A stretch of 64,000 nucleotides of DNA from Paraburkholderia edwinii. GTDB lineage: Bacteria; Pseudomonadota; Gammaproteobacteria; Burkholderiales; Burkholderiaceae. Every line of letters starts with the position of its first letter. The stretch's first letter is position 1. Below the pieces are notes generated by a model. That model made no database searches and was not told the DNA's origin. It saw only the letters and a program-made list of their open reading frames with translations. A program made the position numbers and the translations under genes. Shown here in pieces: positions 14,797-25,300 of the stretch. The stretch lies in assembly GCF_019428685.1 (NCBI RefSeq), contig NZ_CP080096.1, forward strand, positions 3,286,001-3,350,000, in the 5' to 3' direction.

Positions 14797-16392
14797 TCAG
14801 ATTTCGCGCTTGAGCTTGTCGGCCAGCTTCAACGCCAGCGCCGCAACCGTCAGCGTGCAGTTGACGGAGCCGGCGCTCGGCATCACCGCGCTGCCCGCGA
14901 CAAACAGATTCGGATGATCGTGCGTGCGGCAGTCCGCATCGACAACGGAGTCGGCGGCTTGGCTGCCCATGATCGTGGTGCCCATGATGTGATGGTTCGG
15001 TGCAAAGGTATCGTCGAACGCGACTTCGGTGCCGCCGAAAAGCTCGGCGATGCGTGCGTACTGTTCCTGCGTGTGCGTCGCGCTTTTTTTCACGTAGTCG
15101 CCAATCGAGTAGTAAATTTCCGGGCGCGCAATGCCGAGCGCGTCCTTGTGTTCGGCCGACGGCACGATGCGGTTTTGCGACTCCGGCAAAGGCTCGTGAA
15201 AACTGTTGATCGTCACGAGCCGCGCCGCGCGGTTGCGAATCTGCCGGTCGATTTCCGCGCCGGTCAAGCCGCCGGCCAGCAGCGCCGAAGCGATCGCGAG
15301 CGTCGGCGTGGCATTCGATACGTGCAACTTTTTGGCCGCATATTCGTTACGAAACGCGCCATCGCGGAAGTTCACCACCGACGTCATCTCCATCGGCCCG
15401 CGCCCCGGCCACAGCGATTCGTTCGCGAGAAAACTGACGCCGGTGCCCGGATGGTCCATCAGATTGCGGCCGACCTGATCCGAACGGTTGCCGATGCCGC
15501 GCGGAAATGCTTCGGAGCTCGACATCAGCATCAGCTTCGGCGTTTCGACGCCGTTTGCCGCGAGTACGAAAAGCTTGCCCGTCACGCGCGTGCTGTTGCC
15601 GTGCGGGTCCTTGTAGTGAACCGCGGTGATGAGCCCTTTGTTGTCGGCTTCGATCCGGTAGACCACCGCTCGCGCGCGCAGCACGGCGCCCGCCTGCTCC
15701 GCTTTCGCGACATGCACGATGCCGTTGTACATCGCCCCGATCGGACAGATCGGCATGCAGTTGTTGTTGCCGCAGCAGGTCGGCCGGCTGTCGTAGGGAC
15801 GGCTGTTGCGCGCCACGGGCTCGGGCACGACCTGAAAGCCGTTTGCGTTGAGCACATCGGAAAAGCGCTGGTCCATATACGACAGCGGCAGCGCACGCAT
15901 CGAATACGGCTTCGAACGCGGCGAACCGAGATCGACCGACGCGTCCGGGCCCGATACGCCGAGCGCGTCTTCGGCCGCGCCGTACCACGGCTCGAGCGCT
16001 TCGTACGGATACGGCCAGTCGCGCCCGACGCCGTAACGCGTCTTGAGCTGGAAGTCCTGCGGCAATAAGCGCCACGCGGCGGCCGCCCAATGCCAGGTCG
16101 TGCCGCCGACCACGCGCAAGTACTGCGCGCGGTACGCAACCTCGCCCTTCTGCACAAGATAGTCGTTGGCCGGCGCGTACTGCGGATGCGGCGCATAGGG
16201 CGTCGCCGGATAAGGGGACGCGTAATCGTCTTTCGCGGGCGAGTTGCGGAAGTTCTCGACGATCTGCCAGCGCGGCAAACGCGGCCCCGCCTCGAGCATC
16301 AGCACCGATGCGCCCGCTAGCGCAAGCTGATGCGCGACGAGACTGCCCGCGACGCCCGAACCGACGACCACGATATCGGCGGACTCACGCAT
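14797..16392 (-). CDS. GMC-family FAD dehydrogenase, catalytic subunit (glucose/sugar dehydrogenase type)
   Basis: A 531-aa GMC oxidoreductase closely resembling the alpha subunit of B. cepacia FAD-glucose dehydrogenase. The FAD Rossmann motif VVVGSGVAGS is at 8-17 with E35 of LEAG. The cysteine cluster RPTCCGNNNCMPICPIGA (C206, C207, C212, C216) matches the 3Fe-4S ligand region of that enzyme, and the catalytic-site histidines are H467/H468 (APNHHIMGTTIMG). It oxidises a sugar or polyol and passes electrons through the iron-sulphur cluster to the cytochrome subunit. The start overlaps the small-subunit stop by 8 nt. Glucose, gluconate or another polyol as substrate cannot be separated by eye. 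Confidence 0.92.
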   Translation of the reverse strand: MRESADIVVVGSGVAGSLVAHQLALAGASVLMLEAGPRLPRWQIVENFRNSPAKDDYASPYPATPYAPHPQYAPANDYLVQKGEVAYRAQYLRVVGGTTWHWAAAAWRLLPQDFQLKTRYGVGRDWPYPYEALEPWYGAAEDALGVSGPDASVDLGSPRSKPYSMRALPLSYMDQRFSDVLNANGFQVVPEPVARNSRPYDSRPTCCGNNNCMPICPIGAMYNGIVHVAKAEQAGAVLRARAVVYRIEADNKGLITAVHYKDPHGNSTRVTGKLFVLAANGVETPKLMLMSSSEAFPRGIGNRSDQVGRNLMDHPGTGVSFLANESLWPGRGPMEMTSVVNFRDGAFRNEYAAKKLHVSNATPTLAIASALLAGGLTGAEIDRQIRNRAARLVTINSFHEPLPESQNRIVPSAEHKDALGIARPEIYYSIGDYVKKSATHTQEQYARIAELFGGTEVAFDDTFAPNHHIMGTTIMGSQAADSVVDADCRTHDHPNLFVAGSAVMPSAGSVNCTLTVAALALKLADKLKREI

Positions 16393-17125
16393 TCGTCGGT
16401 TTCTGCGACCAGTAGAACGGTACGTCGCGGCAATAGGACGGCACGGTCAGCACGTCATTGACCGGATCGAACATCAGCGCGCTTTCATACGCGATAACGC
16501 GCACATTCGGCAGCTCGCCGACGAGGCCCAGATACCACGCGCGCACGATCGCGGCGGCCGTTTTTGCGAGCGCCGGCGTGTCCGTTTGCAGCGCGGCGAT
16601 CACCATATCGGACGGTACGCCGCCGTGCGTGTGCAGCCACGTGTTGAGCGTCGCGACATTCTGCATGAACTGATTGTCCGCTTTCGACAGTGCGTCATAC
16701 GCGCGCTTCGCAAGCACCGAATTGAAGCTGCTGCGGCCTGTGAGCTTCTGCGACAGCGCGACGAAGGCGTCGAGTCCGCCGCCGCTGGGCGGCTGCGTGT
16801 CCGCTTGCGCGGGAGTGGCGCGAGCCGCGCTAGCCGGTGCGGTACCCGAGGAGCCGACTGCCGCGCCATTCGAGGCAGGCGTTGATGCGTCCGCCAAGCT
16901 GGACGATGAGGGGGATGACGAGGTGGACGATGAAGCAGCCGTTCCGGCGAACCCGGCGGTCGAGCCCGCGGCAAGCGCGGCAAGCGCGGCAACCGATGCA
17001 CACGCGCCGGCGAGCCACGCACGGCGGCTTTCGGAATGCGCCGCACGCGGTACACACGTATTGCGCGTGTTGCGCGTGTCTCGCCGCGGCCGCACGCGCG
17101 CGTGGCGCGTGTCTGCGTCTGTCAT
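16385..17125 (-). CDS. sugar dehydrogenase complex small subunit with Tat signal
   Basis: A 246-aa protein from ATG 17125 (GGAG 6 nt upstream). Twin arginines in SRRAWLAG followed by a hydrophobic stretch (about 33-55) form a Tat signal. The conserved gamma-subunit domain is C-terminal (about 110-246: LDAFVALSQKLTGRSSF to YCRDVPFYWSQKP). The B. cepacia gamma subunit (about 168 aa) is needed for folding and Tat export of the flavoprotein alpha subunit, and the same role is expected. The extra length is a Ser/Ala/Pro-rich linker (about 57-108) and a basic N-terminus. First gene of the small-GMC-cytochrome operon. Confidence 0.87.
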   Translation of the reverse strand: MTDADTRHARVRPRRDTRNTRNTCVPRAAHSESRRAWLAGACASVAALAALAAGSTAGFAGTAASSSTSSSPSSSSLADASTPASNGAAVGSSGTAPASAARATPAQADTQPPSGGGLDAFVALSQKLTGRSSFNSVLAKRAYDALSKADNQFMQNVATLNTWLHTHGGVPSDMVIAALQTDTPALAKTAAAIVRAWYLGLVGELPNVRVIAYESALMFDPVNDVLTVPSYCRDVPFYWSQKPTNA

Positions 17126-17544
17126 AGGGGCTCCAGATCGTGTTCGTATTCCGGCCCGCGCCGCGCTTCGCACAATCGAACGATCGAACCAATCGACCCA
17201 ACCAGATTGAGCCAATGCGCGATTCAATGCGCGATCCAATGCAGCGCGTACGGGCCGTCTGCCCCAAATTACCCAAGCATGGTCTTCAATGCCGCTCAAA
17301 GCGGTTTTTTGCTGTTCGTATCGCAGCGACCGTTGCAGGATGGCTTCGCCTGAAAGCCTCTCGCAAGCGGATTGAGTAAAACTGTGCCCGGAAATATAAC
17401 GTCCGCGCGTCGGTTCGACAATCAGGCCGCGCACATCGCAGTTCGCCGTTATCCACAACAACCCGCACAACAACCCGTACAACAACCCACACAACCACCC
17501 CGGGCAACAACGCGCACAGCGACCGTTCCGTTCGACCGACAACC
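17126..17544. other. 419-bp divergent intergenic region
   Basis: The region holds the promoters of the leftward dehydrogenase operon and the rightward DUF1345 gene; no -10/-35 pair stands out. It contains short direct repeats (AATGCGCGATTCAATGCGCGATCCAATGC-like, around 17212-17242, in parts), a small hairpin CCGCT-CAA-AGCGG followed by TTTTTT (17292-17310) and a 12-bp array (17453-17500). No convincing ORF. Confidence 0.5.
17453..17500 (+). repeat. 12-bp tandem array upstream of the DUF1345 gene
   Basis: Four degenerate copies of a CAACAACCCGCA-type unit end about 45 nt before the DUF1345 start codon, so copy-number change would alter promoter-to-gene distance. Confidence 0.7.
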
Positions 17545-18216
17545 ATGATAAATCTCTACCCGCAAGTCCTCCGCAACCGCCCGCGCATGGTGATCGGCGC
17601 GGTGGCCGGCGTGCTGATCGCCCTGCTGCTGTTGCCCTCCGCGGCGCGTCCAACCGTGCGCGCGCTGATCGGCTGGGATGCGGCCGTGTGGATCTACCTC
17701 GCGCTGATCTGGTTTCATATGGCCCGCGCCGATCACGACGACGTGCGCGAGCTCGCCGCGCGCGAAGACGAAAACGCCGGCATGGTCCTCTTTATCGTGT
17801 GCGTCGCGACGGTCGCGAGCATCGCGGCGATCGTGCTCGAACTCGCCACGGCAAAGGGCAGCGGCGGCCAGAATGTGGCGCCGGGGTTATCGCACTACGT
17901 GCTCACCGCGCTCACGCTGATCGGCGCGTGGTTCCTGATTCCGACCATCTTCACGCTGCACTACGCGCGCCTTTACTTCAGCGGGACGACGAAGGAAACC
18001 CCGTTGCTGTTTCCCGACCACAAGCTCGATCCGAACTATTGGGACTTTCTGTACTACTCGTTCACGATCGCCGTCGCCTCGCAGACCTCCGACGTCGTAC
18101 TGCGATCGCGGCAGATTCGCCGCGCGACGCTCGCGCAATCGATTCTCTCGTTCTACTTCAACGTCGCGGTGCTCGGTCTATGCATCAACATGGCGGCGGG
18201 GCTGCTCGGCTCGTGA
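17545..18216 (+). CDS. DUF1345 family membrane protein
   Basis: A 223-aa integral membrane protein with about five hydrophobic segments (roughly 17-33, 45-60, 80-100, 118-140, 195-215). The motifs HYARLYF and [15 protein letters not shown] are the hallmark of DUF1345, a widespread family of unknown function; the second resembles a channel-like re-entrant stretch. Single gene between a divergent operon and a 607-nt gap, so the context suggests no role. Confidence 0.85.
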   Translation: MINLYPQVLRNRPRMVIGAVAGVLIALLLLPSAARPTVRALIGWDAAVWIYLALIWFHMARADHDDVRELAAREDENAGMVLFIVCVATVASIAAIVLELATAKGSGGQNVAPGLSHYVLTALTLIGAWFLIPTIFTLHYARLYFSGTTKETPLLFPDHKLDPNYWDFLYYSFTIAVASQTSDVVLRSRQIRRATLAQSILSFYFNVAVLGLCINMAAGLLGS

Positions 18217-18823
18217 TCGACTGATCCCGCCATCCTGCGATCTCGCGATCCCGCGGCCATGTAAGGTCAGCCGCGCTTTCTCCCGATTTACATGCGCCGC
18301 GCGCCCGCGCGGCGGCCGTCGTGCGGCGGCGCGCTTGCCCGCGGCTCAGCGGGCCGCCATGCCCGCCGCGCCTGAGCTTGCCGCGGCGCACCGCCCCACG
18401 CGCCATGCCGGCCGATTGGCATACCGCTTGCTCCCCACTGGCTGCCTTTGTCATACGCTTTCGTACGATCCGGCTGCCTTGTAACCGACACACTGGCGGG
18501 GACACTCAGGCGGTCCGGCTTCGCCCGCGGAAACACCGCGCCGTGCTCCGCTGCAAGCGGCGTTGCGAATCGGTGAGGCGGCCTTGCGCTCCATGCACTA
18601 AATTGTGACGAGTGGTCGGAGCGGTCAGTCTGACGAAATCCGGACGAGACTATGTGACATAAGGAACCCGTAGCGGGAAGACACACAACACGTACACGCC
18701 ATGCCAGACACAGGCGCCGTCGCACGAGCACCGCGCGGCATCCGGCTCTGACAGCCCAATGAGCGGCCGTGATCGCACAATCGGTGCATCCACGCCGCGG
18801 CAGGACGAATCTGGAAACGATCG
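18217..18823. other. 607-bp gap before the glucan/trehalose operon
   Basis: Very GC-rich (18290-18400) with short palindromic patches, becoming less GC-rich toward glgE. Open frames exist on both strands, but they are Arg/Pro/Ala-rich in a way expected of random GC-rich DNA and have no recognisable motif. The glgE promoter should be here, probably within 18600-18770, but no clear -35/-10 pair can be named. Confidence 0.4.
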
Positions 18824-21800
18824 ATGGAAGCTCCCCATGCCTATGCGCCGCGGATCTACTTTATTCACTCCCTGCTCGCCGGCCCGCTCGACGCGTGGCC
18901 CGCTCATTTCGAGCACGCCGCCTCGCTCGGTTTCGACCATGTCCTGATCGGCGCGCTGTTCAAGCCAGGGGCCGCCGGGCACACGCAGATCGTCAGCGAT
19001 CATGCGCAGTTGCACCCGGTGTTCGGCGCCGGCGAAAACGCCGCGGACGCGCTTTCGCGTCTTACCCAAACCGCGCGTCAGCACGGCCTCACGCTGCTGG
19101 TCGATCTTGTGATCGATCGCGTCGCGGCCGACGGCGCGCTCTTCAACGCGCATCGCGACTGGTTCCATCCGTTCGAGCCCGAAGAAGCGCGGCTCGATCC
19201 GCGGCATGCGCGGCACGAGGACAACGTCGCTTACGCGAATTTTCACGGCGAAGCGACCGCGCACCTGATCGACTGGTGGGCCGAGGTGCTGCGCACGCTC
19301 GCGCAGGCCGGCGTCGGCGGCTTTCGCTTCGATTCGCCGCATCGCGTGCCGAACGTCGCGTGGCGGCGCCTGCGCGTGGCCGTGCGCGAGCAGCATCCGT
19401 CGGTGCGCTTTCTGGCCGCGACACCGGGGCTCACGCGCGCCGATGTGCTGGCGCTCCAGGGCACGGGCTTCGACAGCGTGTTCTCTTCGTCGCGCTGGTG
19501 GGACTTCCGCGCGTCGTGGATGGTCGACGAGCACGAAGCGTTGCAAAGCGTCGGTGCGCCGATCGCGTTTCCTGAGGCGCCGTACGGTACGCGCCTGATT
19601 GACGACGTCGCCGACACGCACGACGCCACCATCGTCGAACGCACATACCGGCGCGGACTCGCCGCCGCGACGGCAATCGGCACCGGCTGGATGATGCCGA
19701 TGGGCTTCGAGTACGGCGTCGCCGAACCGATGTCGTATCTGCGTGGCGATGCGCACGCCTTCGCGGAGCAATGCCGCGCGCGGCGCTTTGACTTGAGCGG
19801 CGCCGTCAAGCGCGCCAACGCCTTGCAGCGCGATACATGGACCTTGCAGACCGCCGGCGCGCTGCGCATGCTGAGCGCGCCGAACGCGCCGCTCGCCGTG
19901 CTGCTGCGCGGCGACACCCCCGACCTGCGCGACGCGAAAGAAGCAGTACTGGCCGCGTTCAACCCTGAACTGAGCGTACCGGTGCGCGCCGACCCCGCGC
20001 GCTTCCTCGATGGCGTGCCCGGCGGCTTTACGCGCTTTGTGCCGCTGACGGCGACCGGCGAACGCGGCGACGCGCGCGCAGAGCGGGCGCCCGTGCCGCT
20101 CAAGCCGTTCTCGATCGCGCCGGCCGGCTTCACGCTGGTCGGCGTGGTGCCCGACAAGCCGATCCAGCTCGCGCCGCCTATCGACAAGCGCACCAGCAAG
20201 ACTTCCGCGCGCAAGACCGTGCTCGACGCGATCGCAGCGCCGCGCGTCGCGATCGAAAGCGTGTCGCCGTCGGTCGACTACGGGCGCTTTCCGGCCAAGC
20301 GCGTGGTCGGCGAACGCGTGCCGATCACGGCCGCGATCTTCGCCGAAGGACACGACAAGATCGCGGCCGCCGTGATCTGGCGCGCCGCCGATGAAACCGC
20401 GTGGCACGAAGTGCCGATGACGCCCGTGCAGCCCGCCGGCAACGACTTGTGGGAAGCGCACATTCCGCTCGACCGCGTGGGCCGCCACGAGTTCACGGTG
20501 ATCGCCTGGCGCGACGACTTCGCGTCGCTTGTCGATCATATGCAGAAGAAGCTCAACGCGAACCAGACCGTCGAGCTCGAGATCGAGGAAGCGAAGCATC
20601 TGTTAGCGCTGGCGCTCGCCGAAGGCGAAACGGCCAACGAAACCGAAGGCAAGAACGCGGGCAAATCAGATCAAAGCGCAGACGAAAGCGTCGCGGACCC
20701 GAAACCGCTCAAGAAGGTGGTCAAGGAATTCACAAAAGCCGACACGCCGGAGCGGCTGCGCATGGTGCTCGCGCCGTCGACCGCGCAGGCCGTCGCTGCT
20801 GCGCGCCACCGGCCGGGCTTATCGCGCGACGGCGTGATCTACCGGATCGACGCCGAGCGGGCGGCTGCGCGCTTCGCGAGCTGGTATGAGATCTTCCCGC
20901 GCTCGATGAGCGACGACGAGCATCGCCACGGCACCTTCGACGATGTGATCGGAAAATTGCCGCGCATTCGCGATATGGGCTTCGACGTGCTGTACTTCCC
21001 GCCGATCCATCCGATCGGCATGGCGAACCGCAAAGGCCGCAACAACACGCTGACGCCCGGCCCCGACGATGTCGGCAGTCCGTATGCGATCGGCTCCGAA
21101 GCGGGCGGCCATACAGCCGTGCATCCCGAACTCGGCACGCTCGACGACTTCCGCCGCATGCTCGCGGCGGCGCACGAGCACGGCCTCGAAATCGCGCTCG
21201 ACTTCGCGATTCAATGCTCGCCCGATCACCCGTGGCTGAAGGAACATCCGACGTGGTTCGCATGGCGCCCCGACGGCACGCTGCGCTACGCGGAAAACCC
21301 GCCGAAGAAATACCAGGACATCGTGAACCCGGACTTCTACGCGCACGACGCGAAGCCCGACCTGTGGATCGCGCTGCGCGACGTGATTCTGTTCTGGATC
21401 GATGCAGGCGTGCGCATCTTCCGCGTCGACAATCCGCACACGAAACCGCTGCCGTTCTGGGAATGGATGATCGCCGACGTGCGCGCGCGGCACCCCGACG
21501 TGATTTTCCTCTCCGAAGCGTTCACGCGGCCGCGCGTGATGGCGCGTCTCGCGAAGGTCGGCTTCTCGCAGTCGTACACGTACTTCACGTGGCGCGAATC
21601 GAAGCGCGACTTCACCGAGTATCTGACCGAGCTCACGCAGACTAATCTGCGCGAATACTTCCGGCCGAATTTCTTCGTGAATACGCCGGACATCAATCCG
21701 CGCCATCTGCAATGGTCGGGGCGCGCGGGCTTCGTGATTCGCGCGGCCCTCGCGGCCACGCTGTCGGGACTGTGGGGCGTCTATAGCGGCTTCGAGCTGT

Positions 21801-22339
21801 GCGAAGCTGCCGCCTTGCCGAATAGCGAGGAATATCTCGATTCGGAAAAGTATCAGCTGCGAGCATGGGACTGGAACCGGCCCGGCAATATCGTCGGCGA
21901 GATCAGCGCGTTGAATCGCGTTCGCCGCGCGAATCCGGCCTTGCACACGCATCTCGGTCTCACGTTCCTGCCCGCGCACAACGACCATGTGCTGTTCTTC
22001 GAGAAGGCGACCGACGCACGCGACAACGTGATCGTCGTCGCGATCAACCTCGATCCGTTCAACGAACAGGGCGCGGATATCGAACTCTCATGGTCGACAT
22101 TTAACCGCTGGCAATTGCACGACCACGCCGCAGTAGACGTAGTCGATCAGATGAGCGGCGAGCGCTTCCAGTGGCATGGCCGCTGGCAGCACGTGCGGCT
22201 CGATCCGAACACCCGGCCTTTCGCGATCTGGCGTATCGAACCCGCGGGCGGCCTGCCGCGCGAAGCGATACCGGAGGCGGCAAACGCGGCCGACCCAACC
22301 CTCACCGGCAGCGGCTTCGCCGACCCATTCTCGGAATAG
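18824..22339 (+). CDS. glgE: alpha-1,4-glucan:maltose-1-phosphate maltosyltransferase with N-terminal GH13-like domain
   Basis: At 1171 aa this is much longer than mycobacterial GlgE (about 700 aa). The C-terminal ~700 residues are GlgE proper: an N-terminal beta-sandwich (from about 470), then SWYEIFPRS and a GH13_3 barrel with nucleophile D869 (FRVDNPHTK) and acid/base E898 (FLSEAFTRP). It extends alpha-glucans with maltose from maltose-1-phosphate, the product of the downstream maltokinase. The first ~440 residues form a second GH13-like barrel that keeps a GGFRFDSPH strand (D170 region) but lacks the catalytic Glu (FLAATPGL instead of a GE motif), so it is probably non-catalytic. First gene of the operon; treS follows after 7 nt. 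Confidence 0.92.
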   Translation: MEAPHAYAPRIYFIHSLLAGPLDAWPAHFEHAASLGFDHVLIGALFKPGAAGHTQIVSDHAQLHPVFGAGENAADALSRLTQTARQHGLTLLVDLVIDRVAADGALFNAHRDWFHPFEPEEARLDPRHARHEDNVAYANFHGEATAHLIDWWAEVLRTLAQAGVGGFRFDSPHRVPNVAWRRLRVAVREQHPSVRFLAATPGLTRADVLALQGTGFDSVFSSSRWWDFRASWMVDEHEALQSVGAPIAFPEAPYGTRLIDDVADTHDATIVERTYRRGLAAATAIGTGWMMPMGFEYGVAEPMSYLRGDAHAFAEQCRARRFDLSGAVKRANALQRDTWTLQTAGALRMLSAPNAPLAVLLRGDTPDLRDAKEAVLAAFNPELSVPVRADPARFLDGVPGGFTRFVPLTATGERGDARAERAPVPLKPFSIAPAGFTLVGVVPDKPIQLAPPIDKRTSKTSARKTVLDAIAAPRVAIESVSPSVDYGRFPAKRVVGERVPITAAIFAEGHDKIAAAVIWRAADETAWHEVPMTPVQPAGNDLWEAHIPLDRVGRHEFTVIAWRDDFASLVDHMQKKLNANQTVELEIEEAKHLLALALAEGETANETEGKNAGKSDQSADESVADPKPLKKVVKEFTKADTPERLRMVLAPSTAQAVAAARHRPGLSRDGVIYRIDAERAAARFASWYEIFPRSMSDDEHRHGTFDDVIGKLPRIRDMGFDVLYFPPIHPIGMANRKGRNNTLTPGPDDVGSPYAIGSEAGGHTAVHPELGTLDDFRRMLAAAHEHGLEIALDFAIQCSPDHPWLKEHPTWFAWRPDGTLRYAENPPKKYQDIVNPDFYAHDAKPDLWIALRDVILFWIDAGVRIFRVDNPHTKPLPFWEWMIADVRARHPDVIFLSEAFTRPRVMARLAKVGFSQSYTYFTWRESKRDFTEYLTELTQTNLREYFRPNFFVNTPDINPRHLQWSGRAGFVIRAALAATLSGLWGVYSGFELCEAAALPNSEEYLDSEKYQLRAWDWNRPGNIVGEISALNRVRRANPALHTHLGLTFLPAHNDHVLFFEKATDARDNVIVVAINLDPFNEQGADIELSWSTFNRWQLHDHAAVDVVDQMSGERFQWHGRWQHVRLDPNTRPFAIWRIEPAGGLPREAIPEAANAADPTLTGSGFADPFSE

Positions 22340-22346
22340 GTGCGAC

Positions 22347-25300
22347 ATGAAGCGTGACGATCCTTCTGATAACGCATTACAGGCAACGATCGCCGATCCG
22401 ACCGTCGAAGAGCCGGTCGTGGAGCATCGGCCCGCGCGGCGCCGCAAGACGTCGACGCTGTCCGACGATCCGCTCTGGTACAAGGACGCGATCATCTATC
22501 AGGTTCACATCAAGTCGTTCTTCGATGCGAACAACGACGGCATCGGCGATTTCCCCGGTCTGCTCGCGAAGCTCGACTACATCGCGGAACTCGGCGTCGA
22601 TGCGATCTGGCTGCTGCCGTTCTATCCGTCGCCGCGCCGCGACGACGGCTACGATATCGCCGACTATCGCAACGTGCATCCGGACTACGGCACGCTCGGC
22701 GATGTGAAGCGCTTTATTCAGGAAGCGCACGCGCGCGGCATCCGCGTGATCACCGAGCTCGTGATCAACCATACGTCGGATCAGCATCCGTGGTTCCAGC
22801 GCGCGCGGCGCGCGAAGCCCGGCTCGAACCATCGCAACTACTACGTGTGGTCCGATACGGATCAGAAATACACGGGCACGCGCATTATCTTTATCGACAC
22901 CGAGCCGTCGAACTGGACCCACGATCCCGTAGCGGGCGCGTACTACTGGCACCGCTTCTATTCGCACCAGCCCGATCTGAACTTCGACAATCCCGCCGTG
23001 CTGCGCGAAGTGCTGCAGGTGATGCGCTTCTGGCTCGATATGGGCATCGACGGGCTGCGCCTCGACGCGGTGCCGTATCTGGTCGAACGCGAAGGCACGA
23101 ACAACGAGAATCTGCCCGAAACGCACACCGTCCTGAAGAAGATCCGCGCGACGATCGACGCCGAGTATCCGAACCGGATGCTGCTCGCCGAAGCGAACCA
23201 GTGGCCGGAAGACGTGCAGGAATACTTCGGCAACGAAGACGAATGCCATATGGCGTTCCACTTCCCGCTGATGCCGCGCATCTATATGGCGATCGCGAGC
23301 GAAGACCGCTTTCCGATCACCGACATCATGAAGCAGACGCCGGATCTGGCCGACAGCTGCCAGTGGGCGATTTTCCTGCGCAACCACGATGAACTGACGC
23401 TCGAGATGGTCACCGATTCCGAGCGCGATTATCTGTGGAACACGTACGCGACCGATCGCCGCGCGCGGCTCAATCTCGGCATACGCCGGCGCCTCGCGCC
23501 GCTGATGGAACGCGACCGGCGCCGCATCGAACTGATCAATTCGCTGCTGCTGTCGATGCCGGGCACGCCCGTCATCTATTACGGCGACGAACTCGGCATG
23601 GGCGACAACATTCACCTCGGCGACCGCGACGGCGTGCGTACACCGATGCAATGGTCGTCGGACCGCAACGGCGGTTTCTCGCGCGCGGACCCCGAGCAAC
23701 TCGTGTTGCCGCCCGTGATGGGCTCGCTGTACGGCTTCGATGCGGTGAATGTCGAAGCGCAAAGCCGTGATCCGCATTCGCTGCTGAACTGGACGCGCCG
23801 CATGCTCGCGACGCGCCGCTCGAAACACGCATTCGGCCGCGGCTCGATCCGTTTCCTGAAACCGAGCAACCGCAAGATTCTCGCGTATCTGCGCGAGATG
23901 CCCGGCGAGCCGGCGATTCTCTGCGTCGCGAATCTGTCGCGCGCGCCGCAGGCGGTCGAACTCGATCTGTCCGAATTCGCGGGCACCGTGCCCGTCGAAA
24001 TGACGTCCGATTCGGTGTTCCCCGCGATCGGCCAGCTCAGCTATCTGCTGACGTTTCCGCCGTACGGCTTCCTGTGGTTCCTGCTGTGCTCGAGCAATCA
24101 GCGGCCGACATGGAGCCAGGCGCCGTCCGAGGCGCTGCCCGATTTCGTGACGATCGTGATCCGCGAAGGGCAACTCGGACCGACGCCCGAAAACGTGCGG
24201 CTGCTCGAATCGGAAGTGCTGCCGTCGTGGCTCGTGCGGCGGCGGTGGTTCGCTTCGAAGGACCAGAAGCTCAATGCGGTGCGTCTCGCCGCGCTGACGA
24301 CCATTCCTGAAGCGGGCTTCGCGTTCACCGAAATCGAAGCGGACGTCGGAACCAGCGGCAACGAGCATACCGAGCGCTATGTGCTGCCGCTCGCGATTAC
24401 ATGGGGCACCGATACGACCACGCCGCTCTTCATGCAACTCGCGCTCGCGCGCGTGCGGCGCGCGCGCAATATCGGGCACCTGACCGACGCCTTCGCGCTG
24501 CCGCAATTCGCGTACGGCACGCTTAAAAAGCTGCGCGAGCGCGCCGCGGTGCCAACCGTGCAGAAGAGCGAGATCCGCTTTATCCCGACCGACCGTTTCG
24601 ACGAACTCGACCTCGGCGACGCGCCCGAAATCCGCTGGCTCGCAGCCGAGCAAAGCAACAGCTCGCTGGTGATTGCCGATGCGATCGTGCTGAAGCTCGT
24701 GCGGCGCCTGATGAACGGCGTGCATCCCGAAGCGGAAATGACGCGCTATCTGACGCTGCGCGGCTATTCGAACACGGCGCCGCTGTTTGGCGAAGTGGTG
24801 CGCGTCGATCCGGAAGGCGTGCCGCATACGCTGTCGATTTTGCAGGGCTTTGTCGACAACCAGGGCGATGCGTGGAACTGGGCGCTCGATTATCTGCGGC
24901 GCACGATCGACGAACTCGCGCTGGCGATCGACGGCGAGCCGATGCAGGACCGCATCAACGAGGACGAAGCGTTCGAAGGCTACTCGATGTTTATCGGCAT
25001 GATCGGCAAACGGCTCGGCGAACTGCATGTCGTGCTCGCCACGCCGTCCGACGATCCGGCCTTCTCGCCCGAGCCCGCCACGGCCGAACAGGTGCGCGCG
25101 TGGATCGACGGCACGCAGTCGATGCTCGCGGCCGCGCTCGATGTGCTCGAAAAGAGCACCGATCATCTGTCCGAAGACTCGCTGCTGCTCGCGCGCAGCG
25201 TGCTCGACCGGCGCGAGCGGCTGGTCGAGGCCGTCGAGAATCTCGTCAATGCCGATGCGAGCGCCTTGCGCACGCGCATTCACGGCGACTTCCACCTGGG

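Noticed and set aside
17292..17310. Hairpin CCGCT-CAA-AGCGG plus T6 as a terminator
   Set aside because: No plus-strand gene ends here and the stem is only 5 bp; kept only as a note in the intergenic entry. A small RNA ending here cannot be excluded.
18288..18731. 147-codon minus-strand frame in the gap before glgE
   Set aside because: No recognisable domain, Arg/Pro/Ala-rich, no Shine-Dalgarno; expected by chance in DNA this GC-rich.
18650..20599. 649-codon minus-strand frame opposite glgE
   Set aside because: Composition of an antisense shadow, no motif, and glgE is clearly coding.
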